Assembly (NCBI GenBank): GCA_019677205.1
Contig: JAAMXY010000418.1
Coordinates: 1-41,115, forward strand
Origin: Pinguiococcus pyrenoidosus
Taxonomy: Eukaryota > Sar > Pinguiophyceae > Pinguiochrysidales > Pinguiochrysidaceae
Reading direction: 5' to 3'
Length of the DNA: 41,115 nt
Part shown: one piece after another, positions 23,783 to 33,946 of the stretch
Layout of the letters: each line of letters starts with the position of its first letter
Position numbering within the stretch: position 1 is the stretch's first letter
Notes under the pieces: model-generated
Databases searched by the model: none
Told to the model about the DNA's origin: nothing
The model's input: only the letters and a program-made list of their open reading frames with translations
Position numbers and translations under genes: made by a program

Positions 23783-26498
23783 ATGATCTCCGAAGCGACT
23801 CCGCTGCTGCAAGGCAAGGTACCGCCGGGCTCCGAAGCCCGCCTCTACCTCAGGTCAGAGCTTCCGGCTTTACCTATCGGGGGCGGCGCGAGCCCGCTGC
23901 CGGACATGCGACGCCAAGAGAGGGCTGTTCGATAGAGGCATATCGTGCACGAGACTCGTGCGGAAGCCGATCGTCTGAAGAGCCGTGAAACGCAGCGTCG
24001 GAAGTTGCAAACTTCCGATCCAGAGGTCTTCGAAGCGCCGATGGCCGCCTGATGTCTTGTCGTCTCCTCCGATTTCTCACAGCCATGCCTTCACGAAAGT
24101 CGGAAGCAAGGCCTGGGAGTTCGCCACTCCCTTGGTGCTTCTGCAGTGGAGCTCTGGCTCCCTAGCAGCGCCTGCAGCGTTCGGGTTGGCGACCGGCGTG
24201 TCGCAGCTGCTGATCTCTCCCAGCCTGGGGCTCAAGGCGGACCGATGGAACCGCTTCAAGGGCCTCTGCGTGGGGGCTGGAATGCAGGCTGGGGCCTGCT
24301 GTCTGGCTTCGCTCGCTCTGCTGCTGAAGAAGGTGCGAAGTGAAGCGTGGAAGCTGTGGATCCGAGGCAGGATGCCGAGTGTTGCTGAGTTGGTGGCGTC
24401 CGAGCGAGTGTGGTGGCGTCCGAGCGAGTTTCCACAGAGCGTCTTTCAGTGGGAGACCGTGAGATGCATTGATCGCGTCTGGGTGCCTGATGATGGCCGT
24501 CCCTCTCCTCCCGAGATGATGAAGAACTGGAACTTCTTTCCCCGTAAGATCGACCATGGTTCAACCCTTTCCCTCTCGGCCTACACAAGCCAGAGGCTGG
24601 GAGGTGTCTGATCGGTGAGGAGGGACGACGCTGGCGAGGAGAAGATATGCGGTGGCAAGGGCCTCTTCCGAGATGATGAAGAACTTGGAACTTCTTTCCC
24701 CGTAAGATCGACCATGGTTCGAATGAGTCCCTCTCGACCTAAACAAGCCAGAGGTCGGGAGGTGTCCGATCGGTTCGCCCTTGACCAAGTAGTCTTCTCC
24801 GCGTGTGCACCTGTGTGAATCGGCACCCGAGTCAAGAGTTGGATAACGTGTTGTGCTCGGCAGGATCTAACCTGCGCTTCCCGCTAGGCTACACATGACG
24901 GGCCGTTCGGAGTAAGCGAGCGGCACCCGGAAGGGTTCCACGAGATGGTGCTGCTTGTTGTCGTGATTGTTGCCGGATGCATCGAAGCTCTGGGGGCGAA
25001 CTTGGCTTCGATCAGCGTGAAGAAGGATTGGGTGCCATGCGTCTTCGAAGGCGCGGCTGCGACCGACCTGGCGCGCGTCAATACGACCATGTCCAATATC
25101 GATTTGGTCACGGAGGTCGTTGCACCGATTGCGGCCGGCTTTGTGCTGCAGTTCTGTGCGACCGACGGCGAGCTTGCTTTCCTTCTCATTGCGGCAGCCA
25201 ATGTGATCTCCTTCGTTCCAGAAGTGGGTCTGCTCTACTGGCTGTACTGCGACTGTGAACGTTTGCACTACCGCTCGGAGGCCGTCGAAGAAGAGGAGAA
25301 GGTGCCCGAAGCCGGCGAGCCCATGCCGGTTCCCGCCGCTGCTTCGCCAAGGAAGGCGGAGAATGCCTGGATGATTTGGATGCGGCATCCGTCGGGACTA
25401 CCGCTCCTGACTCTTTCCTACGCGGCCTTGTTCTTTACCGCGCTCTCGCCGCACGGGGTGGTCCTGACCGCGTACTTGATGGTGGAAGACGTATCTCCAG
25501 CGCTCATCGGAGCGTTTCGAGGCGCCGGTGCTATCGCGGGAGTCATAGGCATCGCCTGCTTCACCATGCTGAGACGCGGCAAGGCGGATCCTCCGGAGGA
25601 GGGACCGCTGGACGTAGCTGAGAACACGATCATCCCCGAGCTCCGAAGGCTTAACCTTCGCTTTGTCGGCTTTCAGTGCCTTTGCGTCGTCGCGGCCGCA
25701 TGCGCTTTCACGGTCATGGTACGTAGGGCAGCACAAGACAAATCAAGTCCTGCCGCCCTTCTCTAACGAGGTGGATGCCGCAGAAGCACGAAGACGAAGA
25801 TGAGCGGATCCAGAACAGCACCATGACCAACCCCGTCGCACCAGGTTGGGTCATGTCCGGAGTTCCGACCGGGATTGCCCTTTTCGCGGCATGTATCTGC
25901 TTGTCCCGGATAGGACTCTACGGCTTCGATCTGGGCCTGTTGGAGCTGGAGCAGCTAATTGTAGATGAGCGCTTCCGCAGCGCCGCCGGCAGTGTTGAGA
26001 ACGCGCTTTGCGCCCTCGCGGAGCTCGGCGTTTACGCGATGAGCATCGTCTTGCCCCACCCATCCCAGTTCATCTTTCAGGTGAGAAAGTGCGCTTGGAC
26101 GAGAACCTCGGGGCGCGTCGGAAGGAGGTGAAGAAGGATGGGGAGGTGAAGAAGGCTGGGAAGGCTAAGAAGGCTCCGCTCCCCTCCAGGTCTGGGCATC
26201 CGCAGCGTTTGTGGTAGGCGCTTTTGCGCTGTACTCGATCTGGATGTCCATGTACCACACCCACGGGCATGTTCATGTGGGGAGTCTTTCTGATTTCCGT
26301 GAGAAGGATGCCGGGCAGCGTCGTGGACATGCCGGGGAGCTTGTGGATCCACACAGTCACGATCTCCATTCGCATACCCTGCAACAGAAGAAGACCGCTG
26401 AGCGAGATGGAGGGTATCACGTGCATCTTCACCGATTCACGGACAATTATGAAGATCACGTAGAAGGGAGAAGAAGAGCGGGAAGGATACACCGGTAG
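23783..26498 (+). CDS. Ferroportin-type iron exporter (SLC40 family)
   Basis: Exons 23783-23853, 24083-24332, 24888-25718, 25784-26080 and 26190-26498 give about 585 residues (human 571). Ferroportins export Fe2+ (plant IREG relatives also Co/Ni) at the plasma membrane or a vacuole. The family start LYLSHAFTKVGSKAWEFA is rebuilt exactly across intron 1. Then follow FGLATGVSQLLISPSLG, GANLASISVKKDWV, ARVNTTMSNIDLVTEVVAPI, and the C-terminal half with SRIGLYGFDLGLLELEQL. The hydrophobic segments fit about 12 membrane passes. Unusual: the last exon adds a His-rich tail of about 80 residues (YHTHGHVHVG, HSHDLHSH, YHVHLHRF). Intron 2 is 555 nt with internal repeats. An in-frame upstream ATG at 23660 exists, but the extra residues look unlike the family. 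Confidence 0.93.
24511..24776 (+). repeat. 157-bp direct repeat inside ferroportin intron 2
   Basis: Copy 1 starts at 24511 and copy 2 at 24668, both with ccgagatgatgaagaact. They share the cttctttccccgtaagatcg stretch and the gaggtgt-c-gatcggt end. Just upstream (about 24390-24430) a gtggcgtccgagcgagt unit of about 18 bp is also duplicated. The repeats explain why this intron is several times longer than its neighbours. Confidence 0.85.
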
Positions 26499-26710
26499 TA
26501 CGGTGCGCGAGTCTTAATACGATAGCTGTGCCTGAATCGTCTAGTCGCGCACTCAGCTTCATGCAGGCTGCAAACTCTCTTCGAGGATTCGGCACCTGTC
26601 TCTCAGTGAGAACTGTTGAGAACTTTTCCTTCCTTCTGTACGGCCAACACCATCTTCGCGTTGAAGTTAAGAGTTGAGCGAGCTCTGATGCTCTCTCATT
26701 CGCTTCACCT

Positions 26711-27065
26711 TCACACGTCCCCCGAAGAGATAACAAATCCATAGATCTCTGCCTCATCCAGAGACACACGGACGCAGGGCTGCGTCGGGCACTCAGAAAT
26801 GAAGTTGCCGAAGCCATCGATCACTAGCATTTCCGGCGGGCAATCTGGGAGTCGTCTGCGATGCCCCAGTCCATTGGCTTTGACTATCGCAACCTTCCCA
26901 GCCCGAAGTCCGTCTGCAAATCTTCTGCGGCATTCCAAATGCTTCTCCACAGACGGCAGAGAAGAGCAGATGCGTCCGCGGTTACGGGCCAGCTCGCACT
27001 TGGATCGCCGGGAGGACGCGGGACGGTGGAAACCGTGATTGAACGGGGCTCGCGGCCCGACTTCC
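26711..27065 (-). CDS. Weak candidate exon on the minus strand
   Basis: An open frame of about 110 residues without its own ATG, ending at 26711. It reads RSKCELARNRGRICSSLPSV, then FADGLRAGKVAIVKANG, PPEMLVIDGFGNFISEC and VSLDEAEIYGFVISS, and looks more protein-like than the other frames here. No family is recognised. It would need upstream exons to start. In favour: it sits where a minus-strand gene would restore the alternating strand pattern between ferroportin and the Myb gene. It may equally be chance. Confidence 0.25.
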
Positions 27066-27172
27066 GCCTCAGCAGGTCCACCCGAGGCCCTTCATCCTCC
27101 GGCGACGCAGGCCGGCGACGCAAGCACTTCGCCTGTGACCTCCGCTCAGCGCCTGGTGAGCATGGGTGAGGT

Positions 27173-27737
27173 CATTCAAATTCCCGAATTCCCGCGTAGA
27201 GACTTCGGGAATCAGGAATGGGCGCGGAACACGAAGTTATCCTGCTTTCGTACGTGTTACTTCTTGTGCTACGGGGATTACAGGAGAATACAGTGGTATA
27301 TATGATACGTACGTACATATACGGTATGTGTCCTCGGTATGTGTTTCTGTTCCCGCACCAGTCGACGAATTCCTGAAAGTCCCGGATTCCGGGAATCCAG
27401 TGCCTCGAGCTCCATACGGCCCGCGGCGACATGTCTCCAAGGAGCGCGCCCTTCTTCTGGCCGCCAGAGTGGAACAGACGGAGCTGCAGGACCGGCGCCT
27501 AAAGGGAAGAGGAGATTTCGAGGTCGCAGCGATCTTGCGGCGCTTGTGGCGCATCGTTTGCGCCTGAACGGCCGGTCACGTTTTCAAAATTCCCATCGCC
27601 ACTTCGTTCACTATCGGAGAGCGACGGGCAGCGACACTCCGCGTCCTTGCTCCTTGCTGATGCTGGCAGACACCGTCTACAATCAGCATTGCCATCGAGG
27701 CGACGAATTGCTCAGCTGCGACCACGTGAGAGCCGTC
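27173..27737. other. Gene-free region upstream of the Myb gene
   Basis: Contains a short AT-rich island (about 27285-27330, gtatatatgatacgtacgta-type) flanked on both sides by related gattccgggaat / cccgaattcccg sequences (27175-27220 and 27365-27402). Open frames on either strand look like chance. It should include the Myb promoter. Confidence 0.4.
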
Positions 27738-29333
27738 ATGGCGACCAAGGGGAAAAATGAGCGGCGGGCGTGGTCGAGGAAGGAGGACGAAGCCATTGCT
27801 AGACTCGTCGAGAAGCACGGGCTGAAGCAATGGAGCACAGTGAGTGCCCCTCCCTTGGCTCCTGAGGATCGTCCCATGGCAGATTCTCATATCAAATCGA
27901 CGGTGCCGCAGGTGGCCGTCGAGCTGGCCAACGAAGTGCCCGGCTCCCATCGGACGGGCAAGCAGTGCCGCACGAGGTTTGCTGCACTTTTCGAGGAAGA
28001 GGGGAGGGCCCGATCCTTGACTAACGAGCTCGGCGGTATGGCAGGTGGCTGAACCACTTGGACCCGGCGATCAAGAAGACGCCGTGGACGCGCGACGAGG
28101 AACAGATTATCTACGAGGTGCGTCAGCAAAGATCCTCGCTGGAACCGCAGAGCGCCAAGCTAAGCATGCCTGCAGGCCCAAGCGCGCATGGGAAACAAGT
28201 GGGCGGAGATCGCGAAGCTCCTCAAAGGCCGCACCGACAACGCAATCAAGAATCACTGGTAGGAGCACAGCTTGCTCATGCACCCTGCTCGCGGTATCCT
28301 AACCGGACGCGGGGCCCTGCAGGTACTCGACCATGCGGAAGAACATGAGGAAGACGAGAGACACGGAGAGAACGAGGGCGATGCGACTGGTAGGCCATCG
28401 GCACACCGAGGGAGTTGCGCAACCTTGACTGGCAAGTGACAGACGAAAATCGTGTAGGAAAACCGGCGCATCCCGCCGCTTCTCGCACTAGATCGATCGG
28501 ATAGAGACGTCATCTTCGCAGCATATCGACAGCTCACCAGGAACCTAGATCGACCAGAGCGGCCATCGTTCCAGCCGTACATGCCGCCGCAGTCACCATC
28601 GTGAGTATCGCACGGAGCAAAGCGTGCTTGTCATCATCTTCGCTAACGCCCCCTCCCTGTAGTAGAGCGCTGAGCGTTCAAGCCTATGCGGAGGCGAATC
28701 CTTTTGGGGTCGAGTCCAGGGGAGCTGACTCCACCGAGGTGTATCAGGGACAGCCCGGATCCCTCCACGGTCAAGTGAGTGCTGTCCACCGTACGGTGAA
28801 CGCACCTGAGGCAATGGCCGCAGACCAAGACATCGCCTCCATGGTGTCGCCAACTTCCCTTGGGCACCACCACCCGCATGTCGGTCGAGCAGATGCAGTA
28901 GGACCCGGAAGAGGCTACGGCCATACTTGGACGGCCCACACCCAGCGCGCTTTAAACGCGCCAGCTGGCCCTCCACGATCCAGCCAGTTTCTCCCAAGCC
29001 CCGTGGGGTCCAAGCGAAAGTTCTTCAGCGCGGATTGGGGCTCGGGAGCTTCTCGCCCACCGGAAGTGCTCACGAAACAGGCGCCAGCAAGCGAACTGGG
29101 GGACAGCATGTCGAACATGTCGCCTTCCACGCCTGGCCATTTTCCGCCGAAACCGGGTACGTCCGATGTCCCTCTCATCTGACCAAAGCCTTGGCGCACG
29201 ATGTGTCGCTTATTGTGGTCTTTGCTTTCCCCATTCAGCGGATCCGAAAGTGGACGACCCGGAACTGCACGCGCTGGACTGGAGCACTCGCCTCCGCCAC
29301 ATCCGGCTGATTCTTCGAAGCCTCTCCCTGTAG
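27738..29333 (+). CDS. R2R3-type Myb transcription factor
   Basis: Eight exons (27738-27839, 27912-27976, 28045-28117, 28176-28258, 28323-28389, 28458-28600, 28663-29156, 29239-29333) give about 373 residues. Myb repeats bind DNA through helix-turn-helix units held by regularly spaced Trp. Repeat 1 reads [21 protein letters not shown], then [14 protein letters not shown]. Repeat 2 reads [20 protein letters not shown], then [20 protein letters not shown], nearly identical to animal c-Myb R3. The tail has [10 protein letters not shown], a long Pro/Gly/His-rich stretch, and a short conserved-looking end ([20 protein letters not shown]) gained through an 82-nt final intron. Introns are 58-82 nt and were placed by restoring the Myb sequence. 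The start is the first ATG before repeat 1. Confidence 0.92.
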
Positions 29334-29587
29334 CTGCTGCTTTGCCTTGGAGACATGCGTTGCTCTGCGAAGCTGAATCACATGATAAATGCATAACAAC
29401 GGATGGAAGCTGTCAATATACTATGCTGTTGGAAGTTCTGCTACCAGGGGTGTGCAAGGAAAGGCGACAAGAGTAGGGCCAAAGAACAGAGCAAAGTGAA
29501 GTCAAGCACAAGCATCCTTCACGCAGCGCGAGTCTTTCAAGCGCCATGCTTTCCTGCGGATACCACCAAACACCACTAGCTCCGAAG

Positions 29588-32500
29588 CTATGGATACGCC
29601 GCCTTGCACTTCCTGATCAGCTGCAAGCGGGCCTCATGATCCTCCGCCGCGTCTTCGGCCTTGTGAAGGATCTGATGGAGGCCGGAAGGAAGGAAGGTGA
29701 GTGCCCTGCTCGGGAGGTTTTGAACAGGAGCTGGCGATCGCTTTACCTCCGCAACCAGGCTGCGATCCTCGCCCGTCAGCATCAATTTTGTCATGCCGAA
29801 GGCATCCGTACGGGAGATGTAGTAGAGAATCTTTACAGCGGAGATGGGATCCATCTCCTGGTTTGCCGCGGCGAAGATGCTGGTGTAAACCTAGGAGAGA
29901 TTGCTGAGAGTCGCATCTTCTTGGTGACCAAGTTGATGAGCAACTCGAGTCTCACCTCCATATCAGTGCTTTCCCTGATGACGCGCCTAAAATCCTTCTG
30001 AGTGAAGGTGGCGAGGTAGCGAACGAACGGCTTGTGATTGTCCTTCAAGCTGCGCCACGCCCTGCGTGTCCATGCCGGTAAGATGACCGCGGCGCATTCC
30101 TCATAGTTGCTCATGTAACAACGCCTCACCTTTCGAACTCATAGAGACTCTTTGGCGGTGGCGGGATGTCCACGTCCGGAGATCGAAGGCGATCTTTCGC
30201 TTTCTGCATTGCCGCCTGGATCCGTTCGTTGACAGCCGCAGCACTCTGAGGGGACTTCTTGTTCGCCGCTTTCGTTGCATTCAGTTGCCGATCACCGGGC
30301 CGCGGCGCCTGCGTAGCAATCACCGGAGCCGGCGGTGCAGATGACCCACGCCCGTCCACGGTCGTGAATCCTAGCTTCTCCTCCTCAGACGGCACGTCCA
30401 GGAGAGTTGGCTGAACAACAGGGCGCTTCGGCTTCTTCGCAGTGACGGCGGATCTCTCCACCTTCCGAGCGTTCATGAGGGCCTTCTGAGCCGACTTGTT
30501 GCCTGGCGAAAGCTCCAACAAGCGCTCTAGATCGAGGACGCAGCTGTCCAAAAGCTCCTGGTCACCGGACGACTTCACAAGCTCCAGAGCAGCAAATGCT
30601 CGGCGATACAGCGCCTTGCAGTTGTCCGGCTGTACGGCCAAGACGTCGGTGGCATCCTGCATTCCACTTCGAAGGGCGGCCGCTGTCCCAACCTTGAGGT
30701 ACGCTTGAGACCTGTTGTTCTTGGCGACCCACATATCGGGGTCGAGGCGCAGTGCCTCGGTGTAGGCGGCCACACCTTCCTCGAACTGTCCTAAGGTTCC
30801 ACGAGCCAGTGGACACCAGCGGCTTTAGCGAAACCTTCGCGGTCATCCGGGAGGCGCCTCGCAGTACGTACCTTTGGCTACAAGAGCATTCCCTTCGTTC
30901 TTCGCCTTCTCCGCTGCTTCCGTCCTCTGCACCGTGTCGTCATGCTCGGCCTTGTCATTCGATTCGGGAACCACATCCTGCGGGAGATCGCCGTTGCTTG
31001 CTCCGCCTACGCGCTGCTCGGCATCCGCCAGGGCCTGCAAGGCCAACTTATCGTTGGGTTGTACGCTGAGAACCATCTTGAAGTCATCGAGGCCTTCCTG
31101 CACTTGCCCCAGCTCCACGGCAGCCAGTCCGCGGCGGTAGCGCGCCTTCAGGTTCTCAGGTTCCTCGCGTACAACGTCGTCTGCATCGTCGAAGGCGCCT
31201 TGGAAATCTCCAACTTTGAGCTTTGCGTGAGCACGATTGTTCAGCACGGCGACATTCGACGGATCAAGCCGGATGGCGGAGGAGTACGCATTGATGGCGC
31301 CGACAACATCACCTGGTTCGGATCCACGACGTAAGAAACGCGAGAACGCAAGTGCAACAAAAACACACGCGCTGGTGCAAACACGCACCAGTCTTTAAGA
31401 GGTCATTCCCCATCCTTTTCTCGGCATCGGAGGCCTTGCGTTGCTCCGCACGCTCCTTGGCTCTCGTGGATGTGGACTTGGACAGCTTGCTCTTCCAGAA
31501 GTCCAGCCGGTCGCCCGAGCTGGACGGCGCACCCATTCTCAGAGTGCTTCTACCCTTCGACCGCCAGCCTCGGCCAGCGTGGCCACCTTCAGTTTCTTCC
31601 CCCGAATCCTCCGCTCCGTCTGCGGCAGCGGCCGAGGCTTCGTCCTCATCTGAATCTGCGTCTGCGGCAGCGTCTGCGTCTGCGGCTGAAGCTGCGGCTG
31701 CGGCTGAAGCTTCGTCGGCGTCTACGGCAGCGGCTGCCACGTCCTGCTCAATTGCCGTGCTTCCATTCGGCCGCTCGCCTTGCCTCGCGACCTCAGTCTC
31801 CGCCTCTTTCGACTCGGGGTTCAGCGGAGCAACTGCCTGGCTTTCCAACTCCGCCTCGGCCTCACCAGAAGCAGTCGCTTCCCCATCGCCTTCTGGCTCG
31901 GAATCCTCCTCGATCGTGATCCGCGTAAACTCACGGGATTCGGCACGCGGCACGGCTGCAGGCGACTTGCTTGCTTCTGCAGAGCGTTCCGGCTCCGGAG
32001 CCTCGCCCTCCTCTTCCTCAATGGCAATCTTGGTGAAGTCGAGCGCCTCACCATTGTTCAAGTCTGAGGTGGACTTGCCATTTGCTGAAGAGCGGCGCGG
32101 CTCCGGGAGCTCGCCCTGCCAGGCCTCCAGTGGCGCATTTGAGACCACGCTTGTCGCATCGGCATCAGCCAGCGGCGTGAGATCAGCGCCTTTCCGGACG
32201 GGCACCTCCACAACCTCTTCGGTCCTATTCTCCTTTTCGGACTCTTTCTTCTTGAGAGTCGTGCGCACCGGCTCGAGAGCCTTGCCATTCTGAGAGGCCT
32301 TGCTTCGACCGTCGATCCCTCCTCCGAGCTCCTCGAGCTTCCTACGAGTGACCAGCAGAAGCTTCCCAACGTCCTTCGCATTGGGATTGGCGCGGAGGGC
32401 CTCTTCAAAGTCTTCGATGGCGCCGAGGTACTTCCCGCGCTTGTGCCTGATGATCCCCCGCCGCTGTCTTGCCTTCAGGTAGGCAGGATCCAAGGCCAAG

Positions 32501-33402
32501 GCGTCGTCACAGTCCTGCTCCGCCTTGGGGAGCTGCTCTAGCTTGATGTTCGTCATCGCTCGGTTGCAGTACAGAATCGCCTTCTGCTGCCGGTGCAGCT
32601 CGGGGTCGTCGCTGCCACCCGCAAGCGAAAGCAGAGCAAGCGCCTTGGTGTAGAACATCTGCGCCTCGTCGATCTCGCCTGCGCGGTAGCATTCGTTTCC
32701 CTTTTGCTTTTCTCTAGTGGCACGCATGGTCGCCTCTGCAGCGGACAAGTCCTCCGCCCTCATGGACTCCAGCGCTTCCTCCAGCTCGCGCTGCCTGCGC
32801 TGCTGGCGCTCCTTGGCGACTCGATTCGCAGCCTCCACCGCGTCCTCTACCTTGCGTTGTTTGCTCTCCTCCGCGCTGTCGATCTCTTCGATGGCTGCGT
32901 CCACATCGAAGCGCTCCCAGGCCTGGAAGTCATATCCGCTGATCCGCTTGCCTGACGCCTCTGGTGCGCTAGCTACCGCCGTGCCTCCGTGTCCGGTCGG
33001 CCTCCCCGCCGAGGGGGTCGCTTCCTTCCCTCGCGGTGGCGGAATCGCGGCCTTGCCGCGGCCTTTGCTGCGCTCCGCATCGATCTTCCTGACACTCTCT
33101 TGCCACTTCGCTAGCTCTTCCTGAGCGGCCTTGACGTCCCCGGGGTCCGGCCGCGTCCGAAGTCGCATGATGCGGCTCCGCTCCTTCTCCGGCAGAATAG
33201 CAAGCAGCTTCTGCTCCACATGCCGCTCCAGCTCGGGAAAGCGGCCACCCTCCTCTTGCTTCAGCTTCCGCAGAATGGCGCGGATCGTGGAGACGTCGTC
33301 GCAGCCATCCACATACGCGTAATCCATCATGTCCACGGAAACGTCGACATTTCGGGAGTTTCCGCCGCCGGAGATCAGTAGATCATCCCCTAATTCGGCC
33401 AT
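29588..33402 (-). CDS. SPAG1: SPAG1-like dynein-assembly factor (three TPR blocks + RPAP3_C)
   Basis: Exons, in reading order, are 31389-33402, 30872-31312, 30130-30790, 29956-30061, 29747-29890 and 29588-29671, about 1149 residues (human 926). SPAG1 is a cytoplasmic HSP70/HSP90 co-chaperone that helps assemble axonemal dynein arms. The order is that of SPAG1: an N-terminal helical region with GYDFQAWERFDVD, TPR block A (231-352, KGNECYRAGEIDEAQMFYTK), a long acidic linker, TPR block B (655-775), TPR block C (808-930), and a C-terminal RPAP3_C domain (about 1030-1130, SLYEFERAWRSLKDNHKPF, ILYYISRTDAFGMTKLML). The gene implies a motile cilium or flagellum in the life cycle. The linker is rich in Glu/Ala/Asp and looks disordered. 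The frame extends upstream of the chosen ATG, but without similarity. Confidence 0.92.
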
Positions 33403-33946
33403 TCTCCTGTCACCTAGGCTAAACCTAGAGTCGGAAAGAAGACGAAGGGTCACACAACAGCGCAACTGACGGTGGAAAACGGACACAACAAGATCTTCTC
33501 TGGTGGGAATCCAGAGGAACTCGAAAGACTCGTGAAAAGCCCTTCGAAGTCTGCTCAGAACGCTGACGTCCATCGGAACTAAAAAAAGACACTAAGGCCA
33601 CCACCACATCTCACCTTTGAGATTGTTGTGGATCGGTGTCGGTGTTTGAGCAGAGTCGCAAGTTTGCGGCGCTCAAATGCGGCTGAGATGAAGTGATTGA
33701 AACTCAAACAATCGGAGATGAACACGATTTTCTGTGCTTTGCAGTTCCTTATGTACGGATAAAAGAGCACGATCAAGGATTTGATGTTCCCGATTTTCGA
33801 AAAATCGGTCCAATTAAATCCGATGAAAGGATGTTTGAAAGAATTCAATGTCGTCAAGCACGTAACCGTCGCAGAGAACCGTGCAGGATCGATACGGGAG
33901 AGCTTTCAATTTTCCCGCCAAATCCGTCGCATGAGATCAGAGATCG
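33403..33946. promoter_or_regulatory. Divergent region between SPAG1-like and the 991-residue gene
   Basis: A 544-bp head-to-head gap. From about 33640 to 33850 it is richer in A and T than the flanking genes. It likely carries both promoters. No open frame with protein character was seen. Confidence 0.45.
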
